A stretch of DNA of 53,000 nt from an uncultured Lachnospiraceae bacterium (GCA_947167135.1 CAMVGV010000015.1:1-53000), one strand, 5' to 3'; shown: positions 1-9,340, counted from the first letter of the stretch. The notes: generated by a model from the sequence alone, not told the origin. Program-made: numbers and translations.

Positions 1-158
1 TTTCGCTCAGGATGACAGCGGCTCGATAATCCTTCGCTTTCGCTCAGGATGACAGTGGCTCGATAATCCTTCGCTTTCGCTCAGGATGACAGCGGCTCGA
101 TAATCCTTCGCTTTCGCTCAGGATGACAGTGGCTCGATAATCCTTCGCTTTCGCTCAG
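1..158. repeat. 37-bp tandem repeat array built from the dispersed hairpin repeat
   Basis: Four full copies and a partial fifth begin at 1, 38, 75, 112 and 149, an exact 37-bp period. Each unit holds the hairpin core TTCGCTTTCGCTCAGGATGACA and a short GGCTCGATAATCC linker. One base in the linker (CAGCGG or CAGTGG) alternates C, T, C, T along the array, so the true unit of the last duplication may be a 74-bp dimer. There are no variable spacers. The array lies downstream of greA and continues out of the window on the left. Confidence 0.9.
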
Positions 159-223
159 GATGGTAAAATGTCCAGTGGACATTTTACGGGCACGTCTTGA
201 TGCGCTCAGCGCATCAGTGCCCC
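142..223. repeat. Composite repeat: core hairpin plus two further hairpins (copy 1)
   Basis: After a core repeat copy come two strong inverted repeats. The first is an 11-bp perfect stem (163-173 with 177-187, loop AGT). The second pairs TGATGCGC (198-205) with GCGCATCA (209-216), inside an outer GGGCAC/GTGCCC stem (188-193 with 217-222). A homologous composite lies at 30617-30697, with changes that keep the stems paired. No coding potential is seen. Confidence 0.8.
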
Positions 224-238
224 GCACACTGATTTGAC

Positions 239-265
239 AGATCCTTCGCTTTCGCTCAGGATAAC
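239..265. repeat. Single dispersed hairpin repeat next to the greA stop
   Basis: ATCCT (241-245) and AGGAT (258-262) bracket TTCGCTTTCGCTC. The copy lies just past the greA stop codon on the minus strand, where it would form a hairpin in the 3' end of the greA message. There is no T-run, so a terminator role is only possible. Confidence 0.6.
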
Positions 266-269
266 TTCA

Positions 270-770
270 TCAGACGTTTCCTGCTGATACCTCGAGTATC
301 TTGTATTTTATCTTTCCTGCCTTTGTTTCTACCTTAACCGTATCTCCCTTTTTGTGACCGAGTATTGCGCGGCCAACGGGTGATTCGTTACTCATTTTCC
401 CCTGAAGGCTGCTGGCTTCGGTAGAGCCCACGATCTGGAACTCCATATCTTCCTTATATTCCATATCCCTGAGCTTGACCCTGCAGCCTATGCTGACCTT
501 TTCGGAATCTATCTCGCTGGCATCCACAACCTCGACATTCTTAAGTAGGGTTTCTATCTCAACTATTCTTTCCTCCATGATCCGCTGTGCATCCTTTGCG
601 GCATCATATTCGGCATTCTCCGAAAGGTCTCCCTGTGCACGCGCTTCTTTTAATTCCTGTGCTATCTCGGCACGCTTATTATTTTTAAGATCGGAAAGCT
701 CGTCCTCCAGCTTTTTCAGACCGTCCGCTGTAAGAATGACCTTCTTCCCGTTTTCCAGTTCTTCTGACAT
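270..770 (-). CDS. greA: Transcription elongation factor GreA
   Basis: GreA binds stalled RNA polymerase and stimulates cleavage of backtracked RNA. The 166-residue length is close to the family norm of about 158. The N-terminal half is the expected coiled coil (about residues 12-80) with the signature GDLSENAEYDAAK, whose acidic residues form the tip that enters the polymerase channel. The C-terminal half is the FKBP-like domain, with a family-like segment SNESPVGRAILGHKKGD. The start has a strong site, GGAGGAGGG, just upstream. It is the last gene of the apparent pfkA-to-greA run, 36 bp after dusB, a common place for greA in Clostridia. The identification is secure. Confidence 0.97.
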   Translation of the reverse strand: MSEELENGKKVILTADGLKKLEDELSDLKNNKRAEIAQELKEARAQGDLSENAEYDAAKDAQRIMEERIVEIETLLKNVEVVDASEIDSEKVSIGCRVKLRDMEYKEDMEFQIVGSTEASSLQGKMSNESPVGRAILGHKKGDTVKVETKAGKIKYKILEVSAGNV

Positions 771-806
771 TTGACCCTCCTCCGTTATGGTATTTCACAA
801 TTCAAC

Positions 807-1763
807 TCACGTATTATAGCCGCCTGACCCGATCATGTCAATAAGTGAGACAAGCTGTTCAGCGGTTTCCACACTGCAGCACTCCGACCTAAGCTTAGCC
901 GAATGAGGTATTCCTGAAGTGTACCAGGCAATATGCTTCCGCATCTCTCTAACTGCTGTATATTCGCCTTTATATTCAGTTTCAAGCTCAAGATGTCTCT
1001 TTATTACGCTCTTTCTTTCTTCAGGAGACGGGTTATATTTTTTCCCCCCGGTCATTTCCCTGAAGATCCAGGGATTTCCCCTTGCAGCCCGTCCTATGGA
1101 AACAGCGTCACAGCCCGTTTCCTTTATCATTCTGACTGCGTCTTCATAGGAGCGTATGTCTCCGTTTCCTATGACCGGGATGGAAACAGCTTCCTTTACC
1201 CTTCTTATTATATCCCAGTCTGCTTCTCCCTCGTAATAGTCTTCTCTGGTCCTTCCATGGATATGAACTGCGGCTGCGCCGCCTTTTTCAGCTGCCAGAG
1301 CTGCTTCGACCGCATTTACATGGTTCTTATCGAAGCCCTTTCTGATCTTAACCGTTACAGGTTTTTTCGAGGCAGCGGACACAGCCGAGACAATGTCAAA
1401 AATAAGCTCCGGCTTTTTCATAAGGGCGGAACCCTCTCCGTTATTCACTATCTTCGGCATGGGACAGCCCATATTGATATCAAGGATCTCAAATTCCATA
1501 TCGGAGAGCGCTGCAGCCTGCTCTGCCATAATATCAGGTTCCGAACCGAATATCTGCAGTGATACCGGGTGTTCATTTTCGTGGGTACGGAGAAGCTCCT
1601 TAGTGGCCTTATTTTTATAGTGCAGAGCCTTTGCGCTTATCATTTCCGTGCATACCATCCCGGCACCCATTTCACTGCATATCAATCGAAATGGCAGGTC
1701 TGAAACTCCTGCCATGGGTGATAAAATATATTTACTTTTAAGCGTCACATCACCTATCTTCAC
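807..1763 (-). CDS. dusB: tRNA-dihydrouridine synthase, DusB type
   Basis: FMN enzyme that reduces specific uridines in the tRNA D-loop to dihydrouridine. The 318-residue protein has the TIM-barrel start [12 protein letters not shown], the catalytic-cysteine motif [19 protein letters not shown] (about residues 98-116), the substrate/FMN segments [10 protein letters not shown] and [14 protein letters not shown], and the phosphate-binding IPVIGNGDI. The C-terminal helical domain is present. The start overlaps the stop of the upstream small gene by 4 bases, which suggests translational coupling. DusB and DusA/C can be confused in short fragments, but the [10 protein letters not shown] form and the greA neighbour favour DusB. 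Confidence 0.95.
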   Translation of the reverse strand: MKIGDVTLKSKYILSPMAGVSDLPFRLICSEMGAGMVCTEMISAKALHYKNKATKELLRTHENEHPVSLQIFGSEPDIMAEQAAALSDMEFEILDINMGCPMPKIVNNGEGSALMKKPELIFDIVSAVSAASKKPVTVKIRKGFDKNHVNAVEAALAAEKGGAAAVHIHGRTREDYYEGEADWDIIRRVKEAVSIPVIGNGDIRSYEDAVRMIKETGCDAVSIGRAARGNPWIFREMTGGKKYNPSPEERKSVIKRHLELETEYKGEYTAVREMRKHIAWYTSGIPHSAKLRSECCSVETAEQLVSLIDMIGSGGYNT

Positions 1764-2089
1764 TCGAAGGTCTCACCCAGAAAAACTGCCTTGAAAAACA
1801 ATGTCAGCTGCTCAAAGAGCTCCTTTTTATCGCTCCTTAGTCTCTTTACCAGAAGCCCTGCTCCTATCTCATCATAGGATGCATCCATTTCATCGGCCTC
1901 AGTCCGTAAAAGGAGCTCCCCATCCATGTCAAAAAGCATTTCAAATATACCACCTGCTTCTTCCGTAAAAAGAACACACATTGCCTGAAGCTCATCCTTC
2001 ACGGCCTCCGGCAGCAGTCCGAATTCCGGATTTAGGTAGTATTTTTTTTCATATGAATTTGCGGCACAGAGAACGATATTTTCTTCCAT
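1760..2089 (-). CDS. Small uncharacterised protein (Lachnospiraceae family, possibly DUF6145)
   Basis: A 109-residue acidic protein with no signal peptide or membrane segment. It begins [20 protein letters not shown] and has a predicted alpha/beta pattern. I recall similar small proteins between birA and dusB in Lachnospiraceae, annotated as DUF6145, but cannot confirm this here. It overlaps dusB by 4 bases and sits 47 bp after birA, so it is co-transcribed with both. The ribosome binding site is weak (AGGT). The coupling supports a real gene. No function can be assigned. Confidence 0.8.
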   Translation of the reverse strand: MEENIVLCAANSYEKKYYLNPEFGLLPEAVKDELQAMCVLFTEEAGGIFEMLFDMDGELLLRTEADEMDASYDEIGAGLLVKRLRSDKKELFEQLTLFFKAVFLGETFE

Positions 2090-2136
2090 ATATTTTTACC
2101 TGATTTACGATTCTTCGCGATGCTCATATTGACATC

Positions 2137-2955
2137 TTACGTGTATCCGTAAACGCCTCTTACGCTGACCTCACCTGCATAAACTTCCCTTACCCTTCCG
2201 TCATCCGTCCTTACCAGAAGGCTTCCTCTTTCATTTATGCCCAATGCTTCACCCTCGAAGCTTTTAAGGGGATCAAGTACCTTTACACGCCGTCCGTTAT
2301 TTACACATACAGCGTTGTATTCATCCTGCATATCCTTCAGGCTTCCCGTGCTTTTGAACAGTTCATAATACTCTTCAAAACAGTTGGCGCACTCCGCGGT
2401 GATCCCGGATCTGGAAACCTTTTCCCCCGTTTCAAGAAACAGTGAGCTTGCCGTCTCGGATATTTCCTCCGGGAACACACTCTGATTAATGTTTATCCCC
2501 GTTCCTACCACAACATAGCCTATCCTTCCGTTCTCCGGTGACATTTCCGTAAGGATACCCACAAGCTTTTTCCCCTTTGACACGATATCATTCGGCCACT
2601 TTATAAGGGTTTCAAGTCCGGTCACATTCCGGATGGCTTTTCTGCAGGAAAGAGCCATTATAAGCGTTATTGCGGATGCCAGATCGGGATCAAAGTCGGG
2701 TCTCAAAAGATAGCTCATTGCGGTATTTAAACCTGCTTCTCCCTTCCATACCCTTCCGCGTCTTCCCTTTCCGGAATTCTGGAGATCCGCTATTACAACG
2801 AGTCCCTCCTCTGCTCCCTTTCCTGCCTGACTCACAGCCTCATCATTGGTGGAACCGATCTCCCTAAAAAACAGCAGTCTTCCCTCCGTTCCGAGCCATC
2901 GGGTCCTCAGAAATGAGCTTATCTCATCCACTCCGAAATTATCGTCAACAGACAT
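2137..2955 (-). CDS. birA: Biotin-[acetyl-CoA carboxylase] ligase, no DNA-binding domain
   Basis: Joins biotin to the carrier lysine of acetyl-CoA carboxylase and related enzymes through biotinyl-AMP. The 272-residue protein shows the nucleotide/biotin loop GKGRRGRVWKGEAG (about residues 62-75), the KWPNDI motif and a C-terminal SH3-like domain from about residue 215. The catalytic domain begins near residue 10, so the N-terminal helix-turn-helix of repressor-type BirA is absent and this should be a ligase only. The start has AAGGATAGAAAGC in front and lies 5 bp after the argF stop, inside the same operon. Confidence 0.93.
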   Translation of the reverse strand: MSVDDNFGVDEISSFLRTRWLGTEGRLLFFREIGSTNDEAVSQAGKGAEEGLVVIADLQNSGKGRRGRVWKGEAGLNTAMSYLLRPDFDPDLASAITLIMALSCRKAIRNVTGLETLIKWPNDIVSKGKKLVGILTEMSPENGRIGYVVVGTGININQSVFPEEISETASSLFLETGEKVSRSGITAECANCFEEYYELFKSTGSLKDMQDEYNAVCVNNGRRVKVLDPLKSFEGEALGINERGSLLVRTDDGRVREVYAGEVSVRGVYGYT

Positions 2956-2960
2956 GCTTT

Positions 2961-3959
2961 CTATCCTTCGAAACCGAGAGTAGCAGCCATTACTGCTTTT
3001 ATTGTATGCATACGGTTTTCCGCCTCGTCAAAGAGCACCGTTCTGTATTTGGAGAAGACCTCGTCCGTGACTTCCATATCCTTTAATCCGAATCTTTCCC
3101 CCATTTCCTTTCCGATCTCCGTCTCGTGATCATGATAGGCAGGAAGACAGTGCATAAAGATCGCTGTATCCTTCGCAGCCTTCATCTTGTCCATGGTGAC
3201 CTTATAAGGAGAAAGGTCTCTGATCCTCTCTTCCCAGACCTCCACCGGTTCCCCCATGGATACCCAGACATCGGTATAGATCACATCGGCATCCTTCAAA
3301 GCTTCGGATATATCTTCCGTATGCGTGATGCTCCCGCCGTTTTCCTCTGCCCACTTCCTGCATTTTTCCGTGAGCTCCTTATTGGGGAAGTACTTTGATG
3401 GTGCACAGGCCACGAAGTGAAGACCCAGCTTTGAACATCCTACCATAAGAGAATTCCCCATATTAAAGCGGGCATCTCCCATATAGACAAGCTTCTTTCC
3501 CTTCTCGTCCTTTAGATGCTCTCTTATGGTAAGCATATCTGCAAGGATCTGAGTCGGATGGTACTCGTCAGTAAGTCCGTTCCAGGTAGGAACACCGGAA
3601 TACTCCGCTATTTTTTCCACCCGTTCCTGTCCGAAGCCCCTGTATTCTATCCCGTCAAACATCCGTCCAAGAACAGAGGCCGTATCTTCAACACTCTCCT
3701 TTTTTCCGAGCTGTGAACCTGAATTATCAAGATATGTGGCATGCATTCCGAGATCGTGTGCTGCCACCTCAAATGCACATCTGGTTCTTGTGCTGGTTTT
3801 TTCAAAAATAAGGGCAACGTTCTTCCCTTTTAATCCGTCATGAACCTTTCCTTCTTTTTTAAGGCTTTTGAATTTTGCGGCGAGATCCAGAAAATGCCTT
3901 ATCTCATCCGGTGTAAAATCCATAAGCGTCAAGAAATTTCTGCCCTTCAGTTCCGACAT
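2961..3959 (-). CDS. argF: Ornithine carbamoyltransferase
   Basis: Makes citrulline from ornithine and carbamoyl phosphate, for arginine synthesis or run in reverse for the arginine deiminase pathway. The 332 residues are the normal length. The carbamoyl-phosphate motif STRTRCAFEVAAHDLGM is near residue 55 and the ornithine/cysteine motif HCLPAYHD near residue 270. No arcA, arcC or other arg genes are adjacent, so the sequence does not decide between the biosynthetic and catabolic roles. The gene lies between the SpoU methyltransferase and birA with gaps of 18 and 5 bp, which fits one operon. Confidence 0.95.
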   Translation of the reverse strand: MSELKGRNFLTLMDFTPDEIRHFLDLAAKFKSLKKEGKVHDGLKGKNVALIFEKTSTRTRCAFEVAAHDLGMHATYLDNSGSQLGKKESVEDTASVLGRMFDGIEYRGFGQERVEKIAEYSGVPTWNGLTDEYHPTQILADMLTIREHLKDEKGKKLVYMGDARFNMGNSLMVGCSKLGLHFVACAPSKYFPNKELTEKCRKWAEENGGSITHTEDISEALKDADVIYTDVWVSMGEPVEVWEERIRDLSPYKVTMDKMKAAKDTAIFMHCLPAYHDHETEIGKEMGERFGLKDMEVTDEVFSKYRTVLFDEAENRMHTIKAVMAATLGFEG

Positions 3960-3977
3960 ATTAACCTCTTTTCCGGA

Positions 3978-4730
3978 TCACGATCTGTTCCTGTAGTCAT
4001 ACATAATAAGTGCTGCTGCGACAGCCGCATTAAGGGATTCCGTCTGTCCCTCCATAGGGATCTTAAGACCTTTGTCCGAAAGCTCAAGTGCCTTCCGGCT
4101 CAGTCCTCTTCCCTCATTTCCGATAAGAACCGCGGTTTTTTCAGCATATTCCGTTTCATGGTAAAAGCATTTCCCTGCAGGATCGGCAGCATAAACGCAC
4201 ACACCTTTTTGCTTTAACTCCCTGACCGTTTCATAAAGGTCATCGCTGTAAAAGAATGGTGTCCGGTAGATCGACCCCATAGTGGCTCTTACCACCTTTG
4301 GTGAATAAATATCCGCCGTGTCGTGATCCATTATCACGGCCTTCACTCCGGCTGCTTCTCCGGTTCTTATCATGGTTCCCAGGTTCCCGGGATCCTGTAT
4401 GCCCTCCAGCAGAAGAAATAGTCCGCGTTCTCCCGACAGGACTTTATCAAAGTCAAAGACGGGATTCCTTACCACGGCCAGTATCCCCTGGGGGGTCTTT
4501 GTATCGGAAAGCCTCTTAAATACTTCATCCGAAACAAGCTCTCCTGAAATACCGGGATTATCTTCATAAAAAGATTGACTTATGTAAACCTCTTTTAGCA
4601 GACTTTCCGGTGTTTCATTAAACATGCGGATGCCCTCGATAACGAAAGCACCCGCTTTTTTCCTTGCCCTTGAGCGTTCCAGAAGCTCCCGGACATTCTT
4701 CAGTTTCGGATTTGAATATGAGCTTATCAA
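3978..4730 (-). CDS. TrmH/SpoU family RNA 2'-O-methyltransferase
   Basis: SAM-dependent enzyme that methylates a ribose 2'-OH in rRNA or tRNA. The 250-residue protein has an N-terminal substrate-binding domain (about 1-95) and the SpoU knot domain. It carries the three family motifs: NLGTMIRTGEAAGV, IGNEGRGLSRKAL and MEGQTESLNAAVAAALIMYDY. These residues form the trefoil-knot SAM pocket. It begins 2 bp after the pfkA stop. The exact target nucleotide cannot be read from the sequence. RlmB-like or TsnR-like activity is possible. Confidence 0.92.
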   Translation of the reverse strand: MISSYSNPKLKNVRELLERSRARKKAGAFVIEGIRMFNETPESLLKEVYISQSFYEDNPGISGELVSDEVFKRLSDTKTPQGILAVVRNPVFDFDKVLSGERGLFLLLEGIQDPGNLGTMIRTGEAAGVKAVIMDHDTADIYSPKVVRATMGSIYRTPFFYSDDLYETVRELKQKGVCVYAADPAGKCFYHETEYAEKTAVLIGNEGRGLSRKALELSDKGLKIPMEGQTESLNAAVAAALIMYDYRNRS

Positions 4731-4732
4731 TT

Positions 4733-5716
4733 TCAGCGTGCCAGAGCCCCTGCTATCTCCACATAGTATTCCTGAATCTCCTTCTTCATAGCAAGTGCCT
4801 CGTCTATGTCAAAGTCCTTGAATTCTCCGTCCTTATGACCGATCACTCTGTTTATTATCCCCTGCTTCAGGAGATCTGCAGCCATTGCTCCCATTATGGA
4901 TGCATAAAACCTGTCCTTACAGGTAGGAGAACCGCCCCGCTGCATGTATCCGAGGATCGTAGCCCTGGTCTCCATACCCGTAGCCGCTTCGATACGTCTT
5001 GCCATGGAAACAGAGTGTCCCACTCCTTCTGCGTTTACTATAAGGAAGTGCGTCTTTCCGAGCTTTCTGGTCTCAACAATATGGTTTATTATCTTCTGCT
5101 CGTCAAAATCATACTTTTCGGGAAGCAGAATTTCCTCGGCACCGCTTGCAACTCCGCACCAGAGTGCTATGTAGCCCGCATGCCTTCCCATAACCTCAAT
5201 GATGGAACACCTCTCATGTGAAGAGGATGTATCCCTGACCTTATCTATGGCATCCATTGCGGTATTTATGGCGGTATCGAAGCCGATCGTGTAGTCCGTA
5301 CAGGCTATATCAAGATCTATGGTTCCGGGTATGCCGATCACTCCGATGCCCTCATGCGAAAGACCCAGGGCACCCTTATATGATCCGTCACCGCCGATAA
5401 CAACCAGCGCGTCGATCCCATGCTCCTTAAGTATCTTTGCACCCTTTACCTTACCCTCGGGCGTTGCAAATTCCTCGGATCTTGCGGTTTTTAAGATAGT
5501 TCCGCCCCTCTGTATGGTATCGGAAACATCCTTTGCGTTCAGCTCTCTGATCTCTCCGTTCAAAAGGCCCTGATAGCCCTTATCTATTCCCATTACCTTA
5601 AGACCGTTCTTTATGGCTTTTCTGGCAACGGCACGGATAGCCGCATTCATTCCCGGAGCGTCTCCGCCGCTTGTCAGTACTGCGATGGTCTTTATTTCCT
5701 TCTTTGCTTTAGACAT
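4733..5716 (-). CDS. pfkA: ATP-dependent 6-phosphofructokinase
   Basis: Commits fructose 6-phosphate to glycolysis. The 327-residue protein has the N-terminal GGDAPGMNAAIRA, the nucleotide-site GGDGS (about residues 109-113, the glycine that marks ATP use rather than pyrophosphate), the catalytic segment PGTIDLDIACTDYTIGFDT, and the fructose-6-phosphate motifs EVMGRHAGYIAL and MQRGGSPTCKDR. The catalytic loop reads TIDLD where the textbook enzyme has TIDND. Both aspartates remain. The ribosome binding site GGAGGAG is strong. The gene follows dnaE by 141 bp, with a hairpin repeat between them. Confidence 0.95.
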   Translation of the reverse strand: MSKAKKEIKTIAVLTSGGDAPGMNAAIRAVARKAIKNGLKVMGIDKGYQGLLNGEIRELNAKDVSDTIQRGGTILKTARSEEFATPEGKVKGAKILKEHGIDALVVIGGDGSYKGALGLSHEGIGVIGIPGTIDLDIACTDYTIGFDTAINTAMDAIDKVRDTSSSHERCSIIEVMGRHAGYIALWCGVASGAEEILLPEKYDFDEQKIINHIVETRKLGKTHFLIVNAEGVGHSVSMARRIEAATGMETRATILGYMQRGGSPTCKDRFYASIMGAMAADLLKQGIINRVIGHKDGEFKDFDIDEALAMKKEIQEYYVEIAGALAR

Positions 5717-5798
5717 TTTTCTCCTCCTGCAAAAATCCAGCTAATTATATTAAATGTGCCGTTTTTTTTCAAGTTTTTTGAGAAAGTGAGGTTTTTAA

Positions 5799-5830
5799 GA
5801 TCCTTCGTCGCTTCGCTCCTCAGGATGACA
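5799..5830. repeat. Dispersed hairpin repeat between dnaE and pfkA
   Basis: GATCCTTCG...CTCAGGATGACA with a slightly expanded centre (GTCGCTTCGCTCC). It is followed by a second GCTTCGCTCC fragment near 5835-5848. It lies downstream of dnaE on the minus strand and upstream of pfkA. No clear terminator T-run follows it. Confidence 0.65.
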
Positions 5831-5857
5831 TAAAGCTTCGCTCCTCTGCTTCCTTTG

Positions 5858-8800
5858 CTATACAAGCTTTATGTTTTCCTCACCGAACATTGTTCGCAGT
5901 GATGATATAAGAATATCGTCAGCCTTCACATTTTGTGAAGAGGGATAAGCCTTTTGCTTTTTCTCCTTTTCAAGGTAGACCACCACCCTGTCACGTCCGG
6001 AAGAGGCGGAAAGGGCTTTGTCAAGCTCTCCTGACCGTTCTTTGTATGAGTCGAGATCCTTAAAACGGATATACAGGGTGCCCCCGATCTCATCAAAGGC
6101 TATCACCTCGTCTATCATAAGCTGGCCGTCCTTTTCGTCATCGGCCTTAACCCTGCCCTTTAGGAATACCTTTGAATCCTCTGTCAAAAGAGCTCCGTAC
6201 TCTGCATATATTCTTGGCCAGGCTATGCACTCAACGATTCCCAGCATATCCTCCAAAGTCAGTACTGCCATGGTATCGCCCTTTTTTGTCTGCCTGCGCC
6301 TTACAGAAGAGATCATTCCTCCTATGGTTACCTTTTTCCCCTCCCTTATACCAATGGTATTAGTTTCCGGATTCAGGAGAAAATCAGTGCTTACCGTATC
6401 AGTGTGCTTCTTTATGAGCTTCGTATATTCCGACAGGGGATGTCCGGTAAGGTAGATCCCCAGAACCTCCTTTTCAAAGAGAAGCTTGGTTTCTTCAGGA
6501 AACTCCTCCACATCGGGAAGTATATCTCCCCGGGAGGGTGCTCCCTCCTCCTTATCCAGAATATCAAATATGGACATCTGTCCTGCTATGCTGTCCTTCT
6601 TCGCCCTTACGGCATTATCCAGCATAGACTCGTAAACTTCCATGTACTGATGGCGGTTTCCCATAAAGGAATCAAACACACCCGCCTTGATAAATGCTTC
6701 TACCGTTCGCTTATTTATCTCATTCCCCGCCATACGGTTAATGAAATCCGTGAAGGATGTGAAATCCCCGTTGCACTCCCTTTCATTTTCAACAGCCCTT
6801 ATAACCGGAACCCCCACTGACTTTATTGCGGAAAGCCCGTATCGGATCTCCCTGTCCCCCGCGGGAGAGAAACCGGAGACCGCCAGATTTATATCCGGAG
6901 GAAGTATCTTTATCCCCATACTCCTGGCGGAAAGCATATACCCTGCGAGCTTTACGGTATTATCGAGCACGCTGGTCATAAGGCTCGCCATAAATTCCAC
7001 GGGATAGTGGCACTTAAGGTATGCTGTCTGCATGGTCACATATGCATAGCAGGCGGCATGGGATTTATTGAATGCATATTTTGCAAAGTCATTCATGCTC
7101 GCATAGATTTCCAGAGCCGCCTCTTCTTTGATACCCTTTGCCACACAGCCCGGTATCTTCTGGATCTTATCCCTTACCCTCGTTTCTCCGCCGTAAACAA
7201 AAATATCCCGGTTTGCATCAATGTCCTTCTGCTTTTTCTTACTCATTGCACGGCGGATAATATCCGCAGCTCCCAGGGAATATCCTGCAAGATCCCTGAA
7301 TATCTGCATTACCTGCTCCTGATAGACTATGCAGCCGTAGGTAGGTTTAAGGATGGGCTCCAGCTCCGGACAAAGATAGCTCACCTTATCCCGGTTTTTC
7401 TTTCCCTCTATATACCGGGGGATAAAGTCCATAGGCCCCGGCCTGTATAAAGCAATTCCCGCTATTATATCCTCCAGCTTTTCGGGAGCAAGCTCCTTCA
7501 TAAAGCGCTGCATTCCTCCGGACTCCAGCTGGAATACGCCGTCCGTTTCCCCGGTGGAGATAAACTTAAGGGTTTCCGGATCATCATAATCTATTTTTTC
7601 AATATCCAGACTGATCCCCTGTCTCTCGTTAATAAATCCTACCGCATTCTGTATAACGGAAAGGGTCCGGAGCCCGAGAAAGTCCATCTTCAAAAGCCCC
7701 AGCTCTTCAAGGGTAGTCATCACAAACTGCGTTGTTATCTCCCCGTTTGGTCCCTTGTATAAGGGGACGTAATTATCCGCTTCCTCCGGTGTTATCAATA
7801 TTCCGGCGGCATGGATCGATGAATTCCGGGGAAGCCCCTCCAGCTTCATGCTCATGTCTATGACGCGTTTGACATCCTCATCCGCCTCATAGAGCTTCCT
7901 TAGATCGTTATTTTCTTCCATAGCCCTTTTCAGGGTTATATTCAGCTCATTCGGGATCATCTTTGAGAGATTGTCCCCGAAAGCGTAGGGAAGATCCATA
8001 ACACGGGATACATCCCTTATGACGCCCTTGGCAGCCAGGGTGATAAACGTGACTATCTGTACGCAGTTCTTCCTTCCGTACTTTTCAACCACATAGTCGA
8101 TGACCTCCTGCCTCTTTTCAAAGGCAAAATCTACGTCTATATCGGGCATTGACACTCTTTCGGGATTTAGGAACCTCTCGAAAAGAAGATCATATTTAAC
8201 GGGATCGATATCCGTTATCTTCAGTGCATAGGAAACCAGGCTCCCGGCAGCCGAACCGCGCCCGGGTCCGACTGAGATGCCATGCTCCTTTGCGAAATTA
8301 ATATAGTCCCAGACTATCAGGAAGTAGTCCACGAATCCCATGGTCTGTATGACGGAAAGCTCATACTCCATCCTTTTATAAAGGCTTCCGTCATCATCGG
8401 GATAACGCTCCTTGAATCCTCTGTCACAGAGAAATTTAAGATATGCATAGGAATCCGGAAATTCCTCCGGATATGCGAAATGCGGCAGCTTCGTCCTGTG
8501 AAACTCAATATCCACCTGACACCTGTCAGCTATCTTCTGCGTATTTTCCAGAGCCTCGGGAACATAGGAAAAGAGAGAGCGCATCTCTTCCTCAGACTTC
8601 ACATAATACTGTCCGCCCTCATATCTCATACGGTCGGTGTCACTGAGCTTCTTTCCGGTCTGCAGGCAGAGCAGTATGTCATGCGGCTCCGCATCCGATG
8701 CATTGGTATAATGACAGTCATTCGTGCAGACAAGGGGGATATTGAGCTTTTTTGACATGGAAATAAGAGTCTGATCCACAAGCTGCTGCTCCCGTATTCC

Positions 8801-9334
8801 GTGATCCTGAAGCTCCAGGAAGAAATTCCCCCTGCCGAAGATATTTAAGTACTTAAGGGCAGCCTTTTCGGCTTCCCCGATAAGCCCCCTTATTATTGCC
8901 TTTGGGATCTCGCCTGCGAGACAGGCTGAAAGACAGATAAGCCCTTCATGGTATCTTTCCAGTGTTTCCATATCCACTCTGGGCTTGTAATAATGACCCT
9001 CCGTGTGCCCCACGGAGACGATCTTCATAAGATTGTGGTAGCCGGTATTATTTTCGGCAAGCAACACCAGATGGTGATACCTGTCCTCATTCATACCGGC
9101 TTCCTTATCAAATCTGGAGCCGGGGGAGACATAGATCTCACACCCCAGCACCGGATTTATATTTGCATCCCTGCAAGCATTATAAAAATCTATCACGCCA
9201 AACATGACCCCGTGGTCTGTGATGGCGGCTGCATTCATTCCGAGTTCCTTTACCCTCGCCACATATTCTTTTATCTTATTGGAACCGTCCAGTAAGGAGT
9301 ATTCCGTATGTGTGTGTAAATGAACAAAACTCAT
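5858..9334 (-). CDS. dnaE: DNA polymerase III alpha subunit, DnaE type
   Basis: Replicative polymerase of the C family. With the start at 9334 (MSFVHLHTHTEYSLLDGS) it has 1158 residues, normal for DnaE. The N-terminal PHP domain keeps HLHTHTEYS and AITDHG. The polymerase core has GPGRGSAAGSLV and the catalytic PDIDVDF near residue 395. A helix-hairpin-helix region follows, and an OB fold (VTIGGMISSVRRRQTKKGD) lies near the end. The frame stays open 93 bp further upstream, but that part encodes only repeat DNA, while the PHP domain starts at the chosen ATG. AAGGATCT in front serves as the ribosome binding site. There is no exonuclease insertion, so this is not PolC. Confidence 0.95.
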   Translation of the reverse strand: MSFVHLHTHTEYSLLDGSNKIKEYVARVKELGMNAAAITDHGVMFGVIDFYNACRDANINPVLGCEIYVSPGSRFDKEAGMNEDRYHHLVLLAENNTGYHNLMKIVSVGHTEGHYYKPRVDMETLERYHEGLICLSACLAGEIPKAIIRGLIGEAEKAALKYLNIFGRGNFFLELQDHGIREQQLVDQTLISMSKKLNIPLVCTNDCHYTNASDAEPHDILLCLQTGKKLSDTDRMRYEGGQYYVKSEEEMRSLFSYVPEALENTQKIADRCQVDIEFHRTKLPHFAYPEEFPDSYAYLKFLCDRGFKERYPDDDGSLYKRMEYELSVIQTMGFVDYFLIVWDYINFAKEHGISVGPGRGSAAGSLVSYALKITDIDPVKYDLLFERFLNPERVSMPDIDVDFAFEKRQEVIDYVVEKYGRKNCVQIVTFITLAAKGVIRDVSRVMDLPYAFGDNLSKMIPNELNITLKRAMEENNDLRKLYEADEDVKRVIDMSMKLEGLPRNSSIHAAGILITPEEADNYVPLYKGPNGEITTQFVMTTLEELGLLKMDFLGLRTLSVIQNAVGFINERQGISLDIEKIDYDDPETLKFISTGETDGVFQLESGGMQRFMKELAPEKLEDIIAGIALYRPGPMDFIPRYIEGKKNRDKVSYLCPELEPILKPTYGCIVYQEQVMQIFRDLAGYSLGAADIIRRAMSKKKQKDIDANRDIFVYGGETRVRDKIQKIPGCVAKGIKEEAALEIYASMNDFAKYAFNKSHAACYAYVTMQTAYLKCHYPVEFMASLMTSVLDNTVKLAGYMLSARSMGIKILPPDINLAVSGFSPAGDREIRYGLSAIKSVGVPVIRAVENERECNGDFTSFTDFINRMAGNEINKRTVEAFIKAGVFDSFMGNRHQYMEVYESMLDNAVRAKKDSIAGQMSIFDILDKEEGAPSRGDILPDVEEFPEETKLLFEKEVLGIYLTGHPLSEYTKLIKKHTDTVSTDFLLNPETNTIGIREGKKVTIGGMISSVRRRQTKKGDTMAVLTLEDMLGIVECIAWPRIYAEYGALLTEDSKVFLKGRVKADDEKDGQLMIDEVIAFDEIGGTLYIRFKDLDSYKERSGELDKALSASSGRDRVVVYLEKEKKQKAYPSSQNVKADDILISSLRTMFGEENIKLV

Positions 9335-9340
9335 ATTAAA

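Noticed and set aside
1-158. CRISPR-like array with a 37-bp period
   Set aside because: Units are contiguous and nearly identical throughout, with no variable spacers and no cas genes nearby.
933-1562. Long plus-strand frame inside dusB
   Set aside because: Antisense to a gene with clear catalytic motifs; no ribosome binding site and no domain seen.
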